A stretch of DNA of 64,000 nt, taken from the NCBI RefSeq assembly GCF_014126825.1, contig NZ_CP059900.1:1240001-1304000 (forward strand), given 5' to 3'. The position numbers were made by a program, and so were the translations under genes. Below, in pieces: positions 16,107 through 25,015 of the stretch; within the stretch, counting starts at the first letter, position 1; every line of letters begins with the position of its first letter. The DNA is from Tomitella gaofuii (GTDB lineage Bacteria; Actinomycetota; Actinomycetes; Mycobacteriales; Mycobacteriaceae). Under the pieces are notes generated by a model. It saw nothing but the letters and a program-made list of their open reading frames with translations. It was not told the origin of the DNA and did no database searches.

Positions 16107-16967
16107 CTAGCGGCCTGTGAACTCCGGCTTCTGCTTCTGCGCGAACGCTTTGGGGCCGATCTTCGCGTCGTCGCTGCGGAACACCTCGACGCCGATCTTC
16201 GCCTCGATGGGGAACGCGTCCTCCTCGTGCATGCCCTCGGTTTCGCGGAGGGTGCGCAGGATCGCCTGCACCGCGACGGGGCCGTTGCCGGCGATGGTCT
16301 CCGCCAGCTCGAGGGCCTTGTCCAATGCGGCGCCGTCGTCCACCACGTGGCCGATCAGGCCGTACTCGCGGGCCTCCTCGGCGTTGATGAGCCGGCCTGT
16401 GAGCAGCAGGTCCGCGGCGAGGGTGTACGGGATCTGGCGGGCCAGGCGCACCGCCGAGCCGCCCAGCGGGAACAGGCCCCACTTGGCCTCCGCGACGCCG
16501 AACCGGGCGCTGCGCCCGGCCACGCGGATGTCGGTGCCCTGCAGGATCTCGGTGCCCCCGGCCACGGCCGCCCCCTCGACGGCCGCGATCAGGGGTTTGG
16601 TCAGCCGGCGGCCTTTGAGCAGGGCCGGCAGCCGCGTGACGTCCAGCCCGCCCGAGGATGAGGACCCTGCGCCCCCGCCTCCGCCTTCCTGGTCGCCGGT
16701 GCGCATCGACTCGCCGGGGGGAGCGCTGTTCATCGCCTTGAGATCCATGCCCGCGCAGAACGCGCCGCCCGCCCCGGTGAGGATCGCGACGCGGATGTCC
16801 GGGTCCTCGTCGACGAGGTCCCACGCGGCCTGCATCGTCGCCATCATGTCCGCGGACAGGGCATTGCGGGCCTCCGGGCGGTGCATGGTGACGATGAGCG
16901 TGTGTCCGCGCTTGTCGACCAGGCAGTGCTCGCTGCTGATGTCCATCCGTTCTGCGGTGTCGGTCAT
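16107..16967 (-). CDS. echA19: EchA19-like enoyl-CoA hydratase of steroid side-chain degradation
   Basis: 286 residues, crotonase fold. Oxyanion-hole segments are RNALSADM near residue 37 and [12 protein letters not shown] near 67; the catalytic region is [13 protein letters not shown] near 135 and [11 protein letters not shown] near 158. It hydrates unsaturated steroyl-CoA side chains; its neighbour fadD19 makes the CoA thioester. An insertion of about 20 residues rich in Gly and Ser ([14 protein letters not shown] near residue 95) is unusual for the family and falls in a surface loop. GGAGGAC just upstream supports ATG 16967. It is divergent from fadD19 across a KstR-like operator, as expected for a regulon member. 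Confidence 0.88.
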   Translation of the reverse strand: MTDTAERMDISSEHCLVDKRGHTLIVTMHRPEARNALSADMMATMQAAWDLVDEDPDIRVAILTGAGGAFCAGMDLKAMNSAPPGESMRTGDQEGGGGGAGSSSSGGLDVTRLPALLKGRRLTKPLIAAVEGAAVAGGTEILQGTDIRVAGRSARFGVAEAKWGLFPLGGSAVRLARQIPYTLAADLLLTGRLINAEEAREYGLIGHVVDDGAALDKALELAETIAGNGPVAVQAILRTLRETEGMHEEDAFPIEAKIGVEVFRSDDAKIGPKAFAQKQKPEFTGR

Positions 16968-17098
16968 CTGTCCTCCGGGTCGGTGCTGCGGGTGGGCGAT
17001 GCGCCGGCAGGCGCCGGGCCGTGTCAGGACCTCGTGTGGCGCGGACCGGCATCGGTGCTGCTCGTGACGTAGATCTCGAAATGCCCTTGCCTAGAACC

Positions 17099-17112
17099 GT
17101 AACACGTTCTAG
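17099..17112. promoter_or_regulatory. KstR-like operator between echA19 and fadD19
   Basis: GTAACACGTTCTAG, with the AACnnGTT core and the 3' A of the KstR consensus. It ends 10 bases before the fadD19 GTG, so the fadD19 transcript is probably leaderless or has a very short leader. It also serves the divergent echA19, whose start is 131 bases away. Confidence 0.8.
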
Positions 17113-17122
17113 TTTGGGTCGT

Positions 17123-18757
17123 GTGGCCCTGAATATCGCTGACCTCATCGAGCACTGTGTGGACCTCGTGCCGGATCGGATCGCCCTCGAGTCCGGCGAC
17201 CGCACCCGCACCTACGCGCAGATGGACGAGCGCGCCAACCGGCTCGCGCACCATCTGATCGCGCGGGGCGTGCGGCCGGGCGACCGCGTCGGGCTCTACA
17301 GCCGCAACACGATCGAATGCATCGAGGCCATGATCGCCATCTTCAAGGCGCGCGCGGTCATGGTGAACGTGAACTACCGGTACGTGGAGAAGGAGCTCAC
17401 CCATATCCTCGACGACTCCGACGCGGTGGCGCTGATCTACGAGCGCCAGTACTCGGACAAGGTCGCGGCCATCCTGCCGGGCCTGCCGAAGATCACCGCC
17501 ACGGTGGTCATCGAGGACGGCACGGACGCCCAGTACGGCACCCATGGCGCCGCGCGATACGAGGATGCGCTCGCCGCGCAGCCGGGCGAGCGGGACTTCG
17601 GCGCGCGTTCCGGCGACGACCTCTACTTCCTCTACACCGGCGGCACCACCGGCATGCCGAAGGGGGTGATGTGGCGCCAGGAAGACGTGTGGCGTGTGCT
17701 CGGCGGCGGCATCAACTTCGTCACCGGTGAGTACGTGGCCGACGAGTGGCAGCTGGCCAACGAGGGCGCCGGCAACCCGCAGATGGTGCGCTACCCGATC
17801 CCGCCGTTCATTCACGGCGGCTCGCAGTGGGCCGTCTTCCAGAGCCTGTTCACTGCGGGCAAGGCCGTGGTCTACCCGGAGTTCGACGGCGACTTCGCCT
17901 GGCAGGTCATCGAGAAGCACGGGGTCAACGTGTTGTTCATCGTCGGTGACGCGATGGCCCGGCCGATGATCGACGGGCTGCTGTCCGGCAAGCACGACAC
18001 TTCCACGCTCTACGCCATCGCCTCGAGCGCCGCATTGTTCTCTCCGTCGGTCAAGCGCCAGTACCTGGACGCGCTGCCGAACACCGTGCTCACCGATTCG
18101 ATCGGGTCATCGGAGACGGGGTTCTCCGGCATGGGCCTGATCACCAAGGACACGAAGCCGGACTCGGGTCCGCGCGTGAAGATCGACGAGTCTACGAAGG
18201 TTCTCGGCGAGGACGGCGAACCGGTCGAGCCGGGCTCGGGCCAGGTGGGCCTGCTCGCGCGGTGCGGCATCCTGCCCATCGGCTACCACAAGGACGAGGC
18301 GAAGACGGCCAAGACGTTCCAGACGATCAGGGGTGTCCGTTACTCGATCCCCGGCGACTACGCGACCGTCGACGCCGACGGCACCGTGACGATGCTGGGC
18401 CGCGGCTCGGTGTCGATCAACACCGGCGGCGAGAAGGTCTTCCCCGAGGAGGTCGAGGGCGCGCTCAAGGCGCACCCGGACGTCTTCGACGCGCTCGTGG
18501 TGGGCATCCCCGACGACAGGATGGGCAGCGCCGTGGCCGCGGTGGTCGCCGTGCGCGACGACGCGGTGCCGAGCTTCGACTCGGTCGATGCGGCCGCGCG
18601 CGAGCACATCGCCGGGTACAAGACGCCGCGTGCGCTGTGGTTCGTCGACGAGATCAAGCGTTCGCCCGCCGGCAAGCCCGACTACAAGTGGGCCGTATCC
18701 ATCACCGAATCCCGCCCCGCAGACGCCCGCAAGGCCGCTGCGGCCACCAACTCCTGA
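17123..18757 (+). CDS. fadD19: FadD19-like steroid-24-oyl-CoA synthetase
   Basis: 544 residues, ANL superfamily, close to the length of FadD19 (Rv3515c). It activates the C8 side chain of cholesterol-type steroids as a CoA thioester, the first step of side-chain beta-oxidation. The AMP-binding P-loop YTGGTTGMPKGVMW starts near residue 170; the hinge and C-terminal domain include GDYATVDADGTV near 412 and the catalytic lysine region RSPAGKPDYKWA near 513. GTG 17123 (VALNIADLIEH) matches family N-termini and sits just after the KstR-like site; the open frame upstream runs through the operator and is not coding. The downstream monooxygenase is 8 bases away. Confidence 0.92.
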   Translation: MALNIADLIEHCVDLVPDRIALESGDRTRTYAQMDERANRLAHHLIARGVRPGDRVGLYSRNTIECIEAMIAIFKARAVMVNVNYRYVEKELTHILDDSDAVALIYERQYSDKVAAILPGLPKITATVVIEDGTDAQYGTHGAARYEDALAAQPGERDFGARSGDDLYFLYTGGTTGMPKGVMWRQEDVWRVLGGGINFVTGEYVADEWQLANEGAGNPQMVRYPIPPFIHGGSQWAVFQSLFTAGKAVVYPEFDGDFAWQVIEKHGVNVLFIVGDAMARPMIDGLLSGKHDTSTLYAIASSAALFSPSVKRQYLDALPNTVLTDSIGSSETGFSGMGLITKDTKPDSGPRVKIDESTKVLGEDGEPVEPGSGQVGLLARCGILPIGYHKDEAKTAKTFQTIRGVRYSIPGDYATVDADGTVTMLGRGSVSINTGGEKVFPEEVEGALKAHPDVFDALVVGIPDDRMGSAVAAVVAVRDDAVPSFDSVDAAAREHIAGYKTPRALWFVDEIKRSPAGKPDYKWAVSITESRPADARKAAAATNS

Positions 18758-18765
18758 GGACACAC

Positions 18766-19890
18766 ATGCGCACCCCTCTCTGCGAACAGCTCGGCATCGC
18801 ACGTCCGGTGTTCGGCTTCACCCCCTCCGAACACGTGGCCGCTGCCATCAGCCGAGCCGGGGGCCTGGGCGTTCTCGGCTGCGTCCGGTTCAACGATCCG
18901 GACGAGCTCGAGGCGACCCTGGCCTGGATGGACGAGAACACCGACGGCAAGCCCTACGGCGTCGACGTGGTCATGCCGGCGAAGGTGCCCACCGAGGGCG
19001 GCCAGACCGACCTCGAGTCGATGATCCCGCCGGAGCACCGCGCCTTCGTCGACCGCACCCTCGACGACCTGGGCGTGCCGCCGCTGGACACGTCCGACGA
19101 GCACGCGGCGGGCGTGCTCGGCTGGTTGCATTCGGTGGCCCGCGCGCAGGTGGATGTGGCGCTGAAGCACCGCCCGGCCCTCATCGCCAACGCGCTGGGC
19201 TCACCACCCGCCGACATCATCGCCGAGGCGCACGGACACGGCGTGCCGGTCGCGGCCCTCGCCGGCGCGGTGCCGCACGCGTTGCACCACGTCGAGAGCG
19301 GCGTCGACATCGTCATCGCCCAGGGGTACGAGGCGGGCGGGCACACCGGGGAGATCGCGTCGATGGTCCTCGTCCCCGAGATCGTCGACGCTGTGCAGGC
19401 CGCCGCGGGCGACCGGGTCTCTGTGCTCGCGGCGGGCGGCATCGGCAGCGGCCGGCAGATCGCCGCGGCGCTGGCGCTCGGCGCGTCGGGCGTGTGGATG
19501 GGCTCGTACTGGCTCACGGCCGCCGAATACAAGCTGGGCAGCGCGTCGGGGGAGGGGCCGTCGACCATCCAGCGCGCCCTGCTGTCCGCCACGTCGTCGG
19601 ACACGGTGCGCAGCCGCATCTACTCGGGAAAGCCGGCGCGGCTGCTCAAGACCAAGTGGACCGACGCGTGGTCCGCGCCCGGCGCGCCCGACCCGCTGCC
19701 GATGCCGCTGCAGAACATCCTCGTCAGCGAGGCCCATCAGCGGATCTCCGCGGCGGACGATCCGGAGGTGGTGGCGATGCCCGCCGGGCAGATCGTCGGC
19801 CGGATGAACACGATCCGCCCGGTGGCCGAGAGCATGGATCAGCTCGTCGGCGAATACGAGAAGGCAGTCGCCCGGCTCGCGTCGCTGTAG
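18766..19890 (+). CDS. Nitronate monooxygenase (2-nitropropane dioxygenase family)
   Basis: 374 residues, FMN-dependent TIM barrel. Diagnostic blocks: RPVFGFTPSEHVAAAISRAGGLGVLG near residues 9-35, GYEAGGHTGE near 187-196 carrying the family's conserved His, and the phosphate-binding LAAGGIGSGRQIAAALALGA near 220. It starts 8 bases after fadD19 (TGAGGAC serves as ribosome site), so it is cotranscribed with a KstR-controlled gene. Whether it oxidises nitronates or acts on a steroid or enoyl substrate is unknown. Some family members are enoyl reductases. Confidence 0.87.
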   Translation: MRTPLCEQLGIARPVFGFTPSEHVAAAISRAGGLGVLGCVRFNDPDELEATLAWMDENTDGKPYGVDVVMPAKVPTEGGQTDLESMIPPEHRAFVDRTLDDLGVPPLDTSDEHAAGVLGWLHSVARAQVDVALKHRPALIANALGSPPADIIAEAHGHGVPVAALAGAVPHALHHVESGVDIVIAQGYEAGGHTGEIASMVLVPEIVDAVQAAAGDRVSVLAAGGIGSGRQIAAALALGASGVWMGSYWLTAAEYKLGSASGEGPSTIQRALLSATSSDTVRSRIYSGKPARLLKTKWTDAWSAPGAPDPLPMPLQNILVSEAHQRISAADDPEVVAMPAGQIVGRMNTIRPVAESMDQLVGEYEKAVARLASL

Positions 19891-19962
19891 CCGGAGGCAC
19901 TGCACTGCGCCCCACACGCCGGGACAGGGTGCCGGGCCCCGGCGTCGCCATCGCGCACCCCG

Positions 19963-20020
19963 CGCTCGGTGTGTTCTTCGGTGAATTGCGACGGGGAATC
20001 ACCGAAGAACGTACCGAGCG
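19963..20020. repeat. 58-bp hairpin repeat, copy 1 (probable bidirectional terminator)
   Basis: Identical over 58 bases to 21044-21101, in the same orientation. Each copy is itself a hairpin: GCTCGGTGTGTTCTTCGGTG pairs with CACCGAAGAACGTACCGAGC with two mismatches, around a loop of about 16 bases. Copy 1 lies between the converging nitronate monooxygenase and DUF559 genes, 8 bases after the DUF559 stop. There is no U-tract, as is common for actinobacterial terminators. Confidence 0.9.
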
Positions 20021-20028
20021 GCGGGGCG

Positions 20029-20961
20029 TCAGGTGGCCTCGTCCGGGTGCGTCGCGGGCGGCACCCACGGGTGCGTCGGCGACGGCCACTGATCCACCGG
20101 TGCGCCGGACCGCCAGAGCGCATCGCGGATCAGCCGCATCGTCGCACCCCGCTCGTCCGGGTCGAGCATCCCGTTCTTGACGCGGACGACCTGCCAACCG
20201 TGGTCCTGCAGCGCATTCCAGCGCGCGCAGTCGCGGTCGAACTGGCTGCCGGCGCGATGCCCGTCGCCCTCGTACTCCACGATCACCCGCCACCGCGGCC
20301 ACAGCATGTCGACGCGTCCGATCGCCGTACCGTCCGATCGCAGGACGTACTTCTGGGTGGCCGGCCGGGGGAGCCCGTCGCGGATGATCGCCAGCCGCGT
20401 GCGCGTCTCCTGCGGCGATTCACCGCCCTCGTCGGAGAGCACGATAGCCTCGCGCAGCCGTCGGATGTGTGCGCTCCCCGGATGTCTGCGCGCGTAGTCG
20501 GCAAGTTGCTGCTTGCGCACGAGCTTCGTCTGGTACATCGCGTCGAGAACAGCCACGGCGTCGTCGAGCTCCAGCCGCCGGCCCAGGTCGAAGGCGGTGC
20601 GCACGGGCGTGGTCAGCGCGATGCCGTGCCGGACGGTGACGTCGCCTTCCGTCAGCACGTCGCGGTACACGTCCACTCCTTCGGGCGCGGGCAGGCGGCG
20701 CGGGCAATTGCACGCAGCGGGCCTGTCGGCGTCGATCCACTTCGTGTCCCACAGCACGGCCGCCGAGAATCCGGCGAGCACCGCCCGGCCCCGGAGCCAC
20801 AGCGCTAGTGCCCTCGCCTGGCGCTCTGCGGTGTATTCGACGTCTCTGCGCAGGTGGATGCCGGGCATGAGCCTGCGGCAACGGGTGCGCACGCGATGAT
20901 CCGTGATGCGTTTGGCGGCTATGGCGTCCTTGGCCCGAAAAGGTTCTGTCGGTTCCCCCAC
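20029..20961 (-). CDS. DUF559-domain protein with AbiEi-like N-terminus
   Basis: 310 residues, GTG start. The N-terminal part (residues 1-170) has the AbiEi/type-IV-antitoxin-like pattern (RCRRLMPGIHLRR, LAGFSAAVLWDTKW, TTPVRTAFDLGRRL). The C-terminal part (about 200-290) is a DUF559/Vsr-like endonuclease fold: GRVDMLWPRWRVIVEYEGDGHR carries the Asp and Glu of a PD-(D/E)xK-like core, followed by RDCARWNALQDHGWQVVRV. Such proteins are abundant single genes in Mycobacteriales; I do not know a proven function. The gene is bracketed by perfect 58-bp repeats, and its ending beside one copy suggests it moved as a cassette. Confidence 0.8.
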   Translation of the reverse strand: MGEPTEPFRAKDAIAAKRITDHRVRTRCRRLMPGIHLRRDVEYTAERQARALALWLRGRAVLAGFSAAVLWDTKWIDADRPAACNCPRRLPAPEGVDVYRDVLTEGDVTVRHGIALTTPVRTAFDLGRRLELDDAVAVLDAMYQTKLVRKQQLADYARRHPGSAHIRRLREAIVLSDEGGESPQETRTRLAIIRDGLPRPATQKYVLRSDGTAIGRVDMLWPRWRVIVEYEGDGHRAGSQFDRDCARWNALQDHGWQVVRVKNGMLDPDERGATMRLIRDALWRSGAPVDQWPSPTHPWVPPATHPDEAT

Positions 20962-21043
20962 ACCGCGAGCATGGCATCCGCGGGCCCCTGCACTGCCGAT
21001 CCGCCGGGCCGCCTGTGGATAACTCGGGCCCCGTGCGCGTCGC

Positions 21044-21101
21044 CGCTCGGTGTGTTCTTCGGTGAATTGCGACGGGGAATCACCGAAGAACGTACCGAGC
21101 G
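21044..21101. repeat. 58-bp hairpin repeat, copy 2 (probable terminator of the nirK operon)
   Basis: Perfect copy of 19963-20020. It sits 22 bases after the stop of the NirK fusion gene (minus strand) and upstream of the DUF559 gene start. Both copies therefore occupy the same place, just downstream of a minus-strand stop codon. This fits a terminator that was duplicated together with the DUF559 gene. Confidence 0.9.
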
Positions 21102-21123
21102 CGGGGTCAGCCGGCCGGCAGGC

Positions 21124-23855
21124 TCAGTCCGTCACCCGGACGATGCCGTGGGCCCCGCGTTCGGCGTCCACCATCGCATGGTCGACGAACGGGTAGTGCC
21201 CGGCCTCGGGGAAGACGAGCTCAACGAACCCGCCCTGGGCGGGCCCCAGGTCCAGGGCCTGGCTGCCGCCCTGCGAGGAGTTCCCCGCGCGCAGCAGGTA
21301 GGCACCCTCCTTCCACACGGTGTCGAACTGCCCGCCGATCACGTGGAACGTGGTGCCGTCGTTGGGCCCGGCGGCCAGCACCCAGATCCGCACGCGCTCG
21401 CCGACCTTCGCGGTGAGCGGGTCGTGGTCGTACTGGTTCGGGTAGCCGTTGAACACCACCAGGTCGGGGTTCTCCGCGTTGATCTTCGCCTGGTCTGCGA
21501 TGGAACCGTCGGCCCCCAGGTACTCCTCGGACTGGACCAGCACGTATTCCCTGTCCACCGGTGGCAGGTCGGGCGGGTCGATGATGACCGCCCCGAACAT
21601 GCCGTTGGCGATGTGCAGCGACATCGGCATCGTGGAGCAGTGGTAGAGCCAGATGCCGGACTTCGTCGCGGTGAAGGTGTACGTCAGCGACTCGCCCGGC
21701 GCGATGCTGCGCATGGGCCGGTCGGGGGCCAGGCTGCCCGCGTGGAAGTCGATGGAGTGATCCATGGTGGCGTCGTTGCGGAGCGTGATCTCGAACCTGT
21801 CGCCCACCTTGCCGCGCAGCACGGGGCCGGGCACGGTGCCGGCCTGCCCGTCGACGCCGTACGGCCACAGCGTCTGCGTGAATCCGGGCGCCACCTCGAT
21901 CTTCTCGTCAGTGACGTCCAAGGTGAGCTTGTGCACCGTCTCATCCGACGCGGGGGCGAGCGCGGCGTCGCGTGCCTGGAACCCGGGGCCCGGGTCGGCG
22001 AGCAGGTCCGGCAGCGAGGGCACGGCCGAGGTGCCGTCCGCCTGTGCGGCCTGCGGCGAATCCTGCCGCCCACGGTCCATCATCCGACCGTGCATCATTC
22101 CGCGCCCGCTGCCCCGGCCGATTCCCGGCGTCACCGCGTCCCCGTCCCCGCCGACGGCGTCGATGCGCAGCACCATGCCCATCTGCCGGTGGCCGGCGAT
22201 GTCGCACCACCCGTCGACGTTCCCGTCGATCACGCCCGCGTCGATCCGCGCCGATTGCCCCACCGCCAGCCGCGGCGAGCGCGCACCGTTGGCGAGTACG
22301 AGGTCGTGGCGCTGGTCGCCGGTGTTCGTCAGTTCGATGACCAGCTTGTCGCCGCGTGGGACCTCGATGGGGGTGCCGGCGCCAAGGGTGCGGCCGTCGG
22401 CGTCGACGAAGCGCATGCCCTGCACATGCAGCGACACCGTCGTCGTCTCGCCGGTCGACTGCGCGGCAGGACCCGCGGCCTGCGTGGCCGCGCCGGAGTC
22501 GAAGCCCGCCGCGGCGGGGTCCACCGCGACCCCGGCCGCCGCGACGAGCACCGCAACCCCGAGTCCGGCGAGCGCGTGACCGAGACGCCGGCCCTTGTCA
22601 GGGTCGACGCGTGCGCCGCGGCCGGGCGGGGTCATCGGACCGCTCCCGGCCTTGCGCGCCACCAGCCACGCGCGCGCCAGGAGGAGGACGAACACGGCGA
22701 GCCCGACGACCACGACGATCCACGAGAACTGCTGCACGCGCCGCGGAGTCGGTAGCACGGCGAGCAGCAGCGCGGCGTTGACCATGGTGACGCGGGCGAC
22801 GGCGAGGGTGTCGAGGACTTTCGTCGCCTGCTGCGTGGCCGACGGCCGCGAGCCGAGGACCACCGGCATGAGGTAGGAGAGTGCGCCCAGCAGCACCTGC
22901 GCGAGGAACCCGGCGACGAGGGCGGGGACGACGCCGCGCAGGGCGTCCTCGGCCGACGACCACACCGCGGGTCCGCCATGCGCGGCGGCCACCGCCAGGC
23001 CCACCGTCAGCGTGACGAGGGATCCGGCCAGCCAGGCGGCCCCGGCGAGCACCGACAGCGGGGGGAAGTGGATCGGCTTCTTGCGGCGCGCCTCGTCGAC
23101 GTGCGGCCACAGCACGTAGCCGACGGCGGCGGTATAGGCGGCGCGCCGGCGGCGGCGAGCCAGGCGAGCCCGCTCAGCGCACCGCCCACGGCGACGGCCA
23201 GCGCGGCGACGAGGGCGGGCAGGCCCCGTTTGGCCGCGTCTTCCACACCGGAGCCGATGCGGGTGCGCAGTATCGTCGCCCAGAGCGTGACGAGGGTGCC
23301 GAGGACGGTGAGCCCGATCCAGCCGAGCACGTTGAGCATCGCGTGCGCGACGATGAACCGCGAGTACCAGTCGCCGGGCAGCCGGCCCCAGGCCATCGCG
23401 GCGCCCAGCCCCGCGCCGACGGGCAGCATCAGCCCGGCGGCGGCGTAGAAGCGGACCATCGGCCCGAAGCGCGAGGGCAAGGCGTGGCGCAACCTGTGGG
23501 CCATGGCCGCCCCGTGCCACAGGGCGACGATGCCCACCAGGGTGGCGCCGGCGGCGGTGACCGGCCAGGCGCCGGCGAGGACCCCGGCGACGACGGCGAC
23601 GGCACCGGCGTTGAGCCCGACCAACCTGGTGGTCTGGGTGCGCCGGCCCTGGTCGCGCCCCAGCTTGAGCATGGCCTCCGTGAAGTACCAGCTCCAGATG
23701 AGGATGGCGTTGGTGGCCGCGCCGAGGCCCAGCAGGTGCACGAGCAGCCACGGCGACTGTGGGATCTGCTCGTGGGCCGCGGCCACGACGACGAGCGCGA
23801 CCAGCCACGCGGCCACCACCGAACCGGTGCGCAGATGCCACGTGCTCAGCTTCAC
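21124..23855 (-). pseudogene. nirK: Membrane-anchored copper nitrite reductase fusion (NirK type), single frameshift
   Basis: About 910 residues if one missing base is restored. The N-terminal half is polytopic membrane sequence starting VKLSTWHLRTGSVVAAWLV at GTG 23855, overlapping the upstream stop (GTGA). Near 23137-23155 the coding frame switches: the segment ending LSGLAWLAAAG continues in another frame as AAYTAAVGYVLWPHVDEARR. A third region (around residues 500-590) is a cupredoxin domain with copper ligands in QRHDL and WCDIAGHRQMGM. Two further cupredoxin domains form the NirK core, with HSIDFH (type 1 and type 2 His), YHCSTMPMSLHIANGM (Cys, His, Met of type 1 copper) and TFHVIGGQFD (type 2 His). 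All NirK ligands are intact, so nitrite to NO reduction is expected. The frameshift may be real or a GC-rich sequencing error. Two separately translated halves are less likely, because membrane helices span the break. Confidence 0.8.
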
Positions 23856-25015
23856 GGTGTCGCCGCCTTCTGGTGATCGGCCCCCCGGTCGGCGGCGTCC
23901 GAAGCAGGTGTGCGGGACCGCATGCCGGGCCGGGAACCGCGCAGCACGGAGCCCATGGCCACCACGACGAAGGCCAGCAACGCGACGATGTTGAGCACCC
24001 CGCCCCACTGGAGCAGGCGCTCGACCCCGCGGGCGTCGCCGCCGATGATCCGCAGTAGAAGCGAGGCGTGCAGGAGGACGGCCGGCGCGTACATGACCGG
24101 GTGATAGGGGAGGGGACGGCGCAGCACCGCGGGGAGGATGATCGGCGCGTGGGCCATGATCATCGAGATCACGAACCCGAGCAGGACGGCGTGCACGGAG
24201 GCGTCGTAGAGCGGCCCCGACCGCACGGGGCCGGCGACGATCCAGATCAGGGCGGTGACGGTGAGCCAGGCGTACCCCGCGAGCAGGCAGGCGGCGGAGA
24301 ACCGGGGAAGGCCGGTGGCGCGGACCGTCTTCATCGCGATGTCGTAGCGCAGCAGCCAGGCGACGAGCGCGACGAGCGCGAGCCCCAGCAGCGGGTACCC
24401 GGCCTCGGGCCAGAGCAGCGTGGCGAGCGTGCCGACGACGACGGCACCGGCGATGCCCAGGGCGATCGGCTGCGCGTGCGGGTCGGTGAGCGCCACGTGG
24501 GCCAGCTCCAGTCGCTCGCCGGCGATGGTCAGGACGAGGAAACCCACCAGCCACGGCAGCAGCCACGGGATGTCGACCCCGCCGAGCCAGAGCCCGGTCC
24601 CGCCGAGTGCGAGGACGGCGCCGGCCGCCTGCACCAGCACCGCGGGTTGCGCGTTGCGGCGCCACAGCGGGATATACACGGCGACGAGTGCGGCGGTGCC
24701 GATGACGAAAAGCCCCGCGCCGGCGTCGCGGGGCGCGGGGGTCAACAGCAGGATGCCGCCGGCTCCGAGCGCGCCTGGGGCCAGGAAACCCCACGCGCGG
24801 CCGAGCGCCACCGCGCGTTCGAGCGCGACGACGGTGCCGACGAAACCGAGGACCATGAGGACCCCGTGCAGCGCGGTGAGCGACAGGTCCCGGACCGGGG
24901 CGCCCACCCCCAGCAGCAGGAGCGCGGCGTCGAGCCCGGCGAGCAGGGCGACGCCGCCGGGCGCAAGCAACAGCAGACGGATCCGCCGGGTGGCCTGGAG
25001 GCCGGTGGCGCTCAC
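23852..25015 (-). CDS. Polytopic membrane protein, NnrS-like
   Basis: 387 residues with about 11-12 membrane helices and few charged residues. Blocks include LHGVLMVLGFVGTVVALERAVALG near residue 45 and SVHAVLLGFVISMIMAHAPI near 270. The latter recalls the conserved helices of NnrS, a heme- and copper-containing protein tied to NO metabolism. The start (GTG 25015) overlaps the regulator stop, and the stop overlaps the NirK start, so three genes are translationally coupled. NnrS-like is my best match, with moderate confidence; it may instead be a distinct family that only occurs with this NirK type. Confidence 0.7.
   Translation of the reverse strand: MSATGLQATRRIRLLLLAPGGVALLAGLDAALLLLGVGAPVRDLSLTALHGVLMVLGFVGTVVALERAVALGRAWGFLAPGALGAGGILLLTPAPRDAGAGLFVIGTAALVAVYIPLWRRNAQPAVLVQAAGAVLALGGTGLWLGGVDIPWLLPWLVGFLVLTIAGERLELAHVALTDPHAQPIALGIAGAVVVGTLATLLWPEAGYPLLGLALVALVAWLLRYDIAMKTVRATGLPRFSAACLLAGYAWLTVTALIWIVAGPVRSGPLYDASVHAVLLGFVISMIMAHAPIILPAVLRRPLPYHPVMYAPAVLLHASLLLRIIGGDARGVERLLQWGGVLNIVALLAFVVVAMGSVLRGSRPGMRSRTPASDAADRGADHQKAATP

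Noticed and set aside
19891-21123. Insertion sequence around the DUF559 gene
   Set aside because: No transposase and no terminal inverted repeats; the flanking repeats are direct and lie at terminator positions.
23007-23855. The membrane half of the NirK fusion as a separate gene
   Set aside because: Its frame runs out in a Cys/Arg/Pro-rich non-membrane tail, while the matching helices resume in the other frame; a frameshift explains both better.
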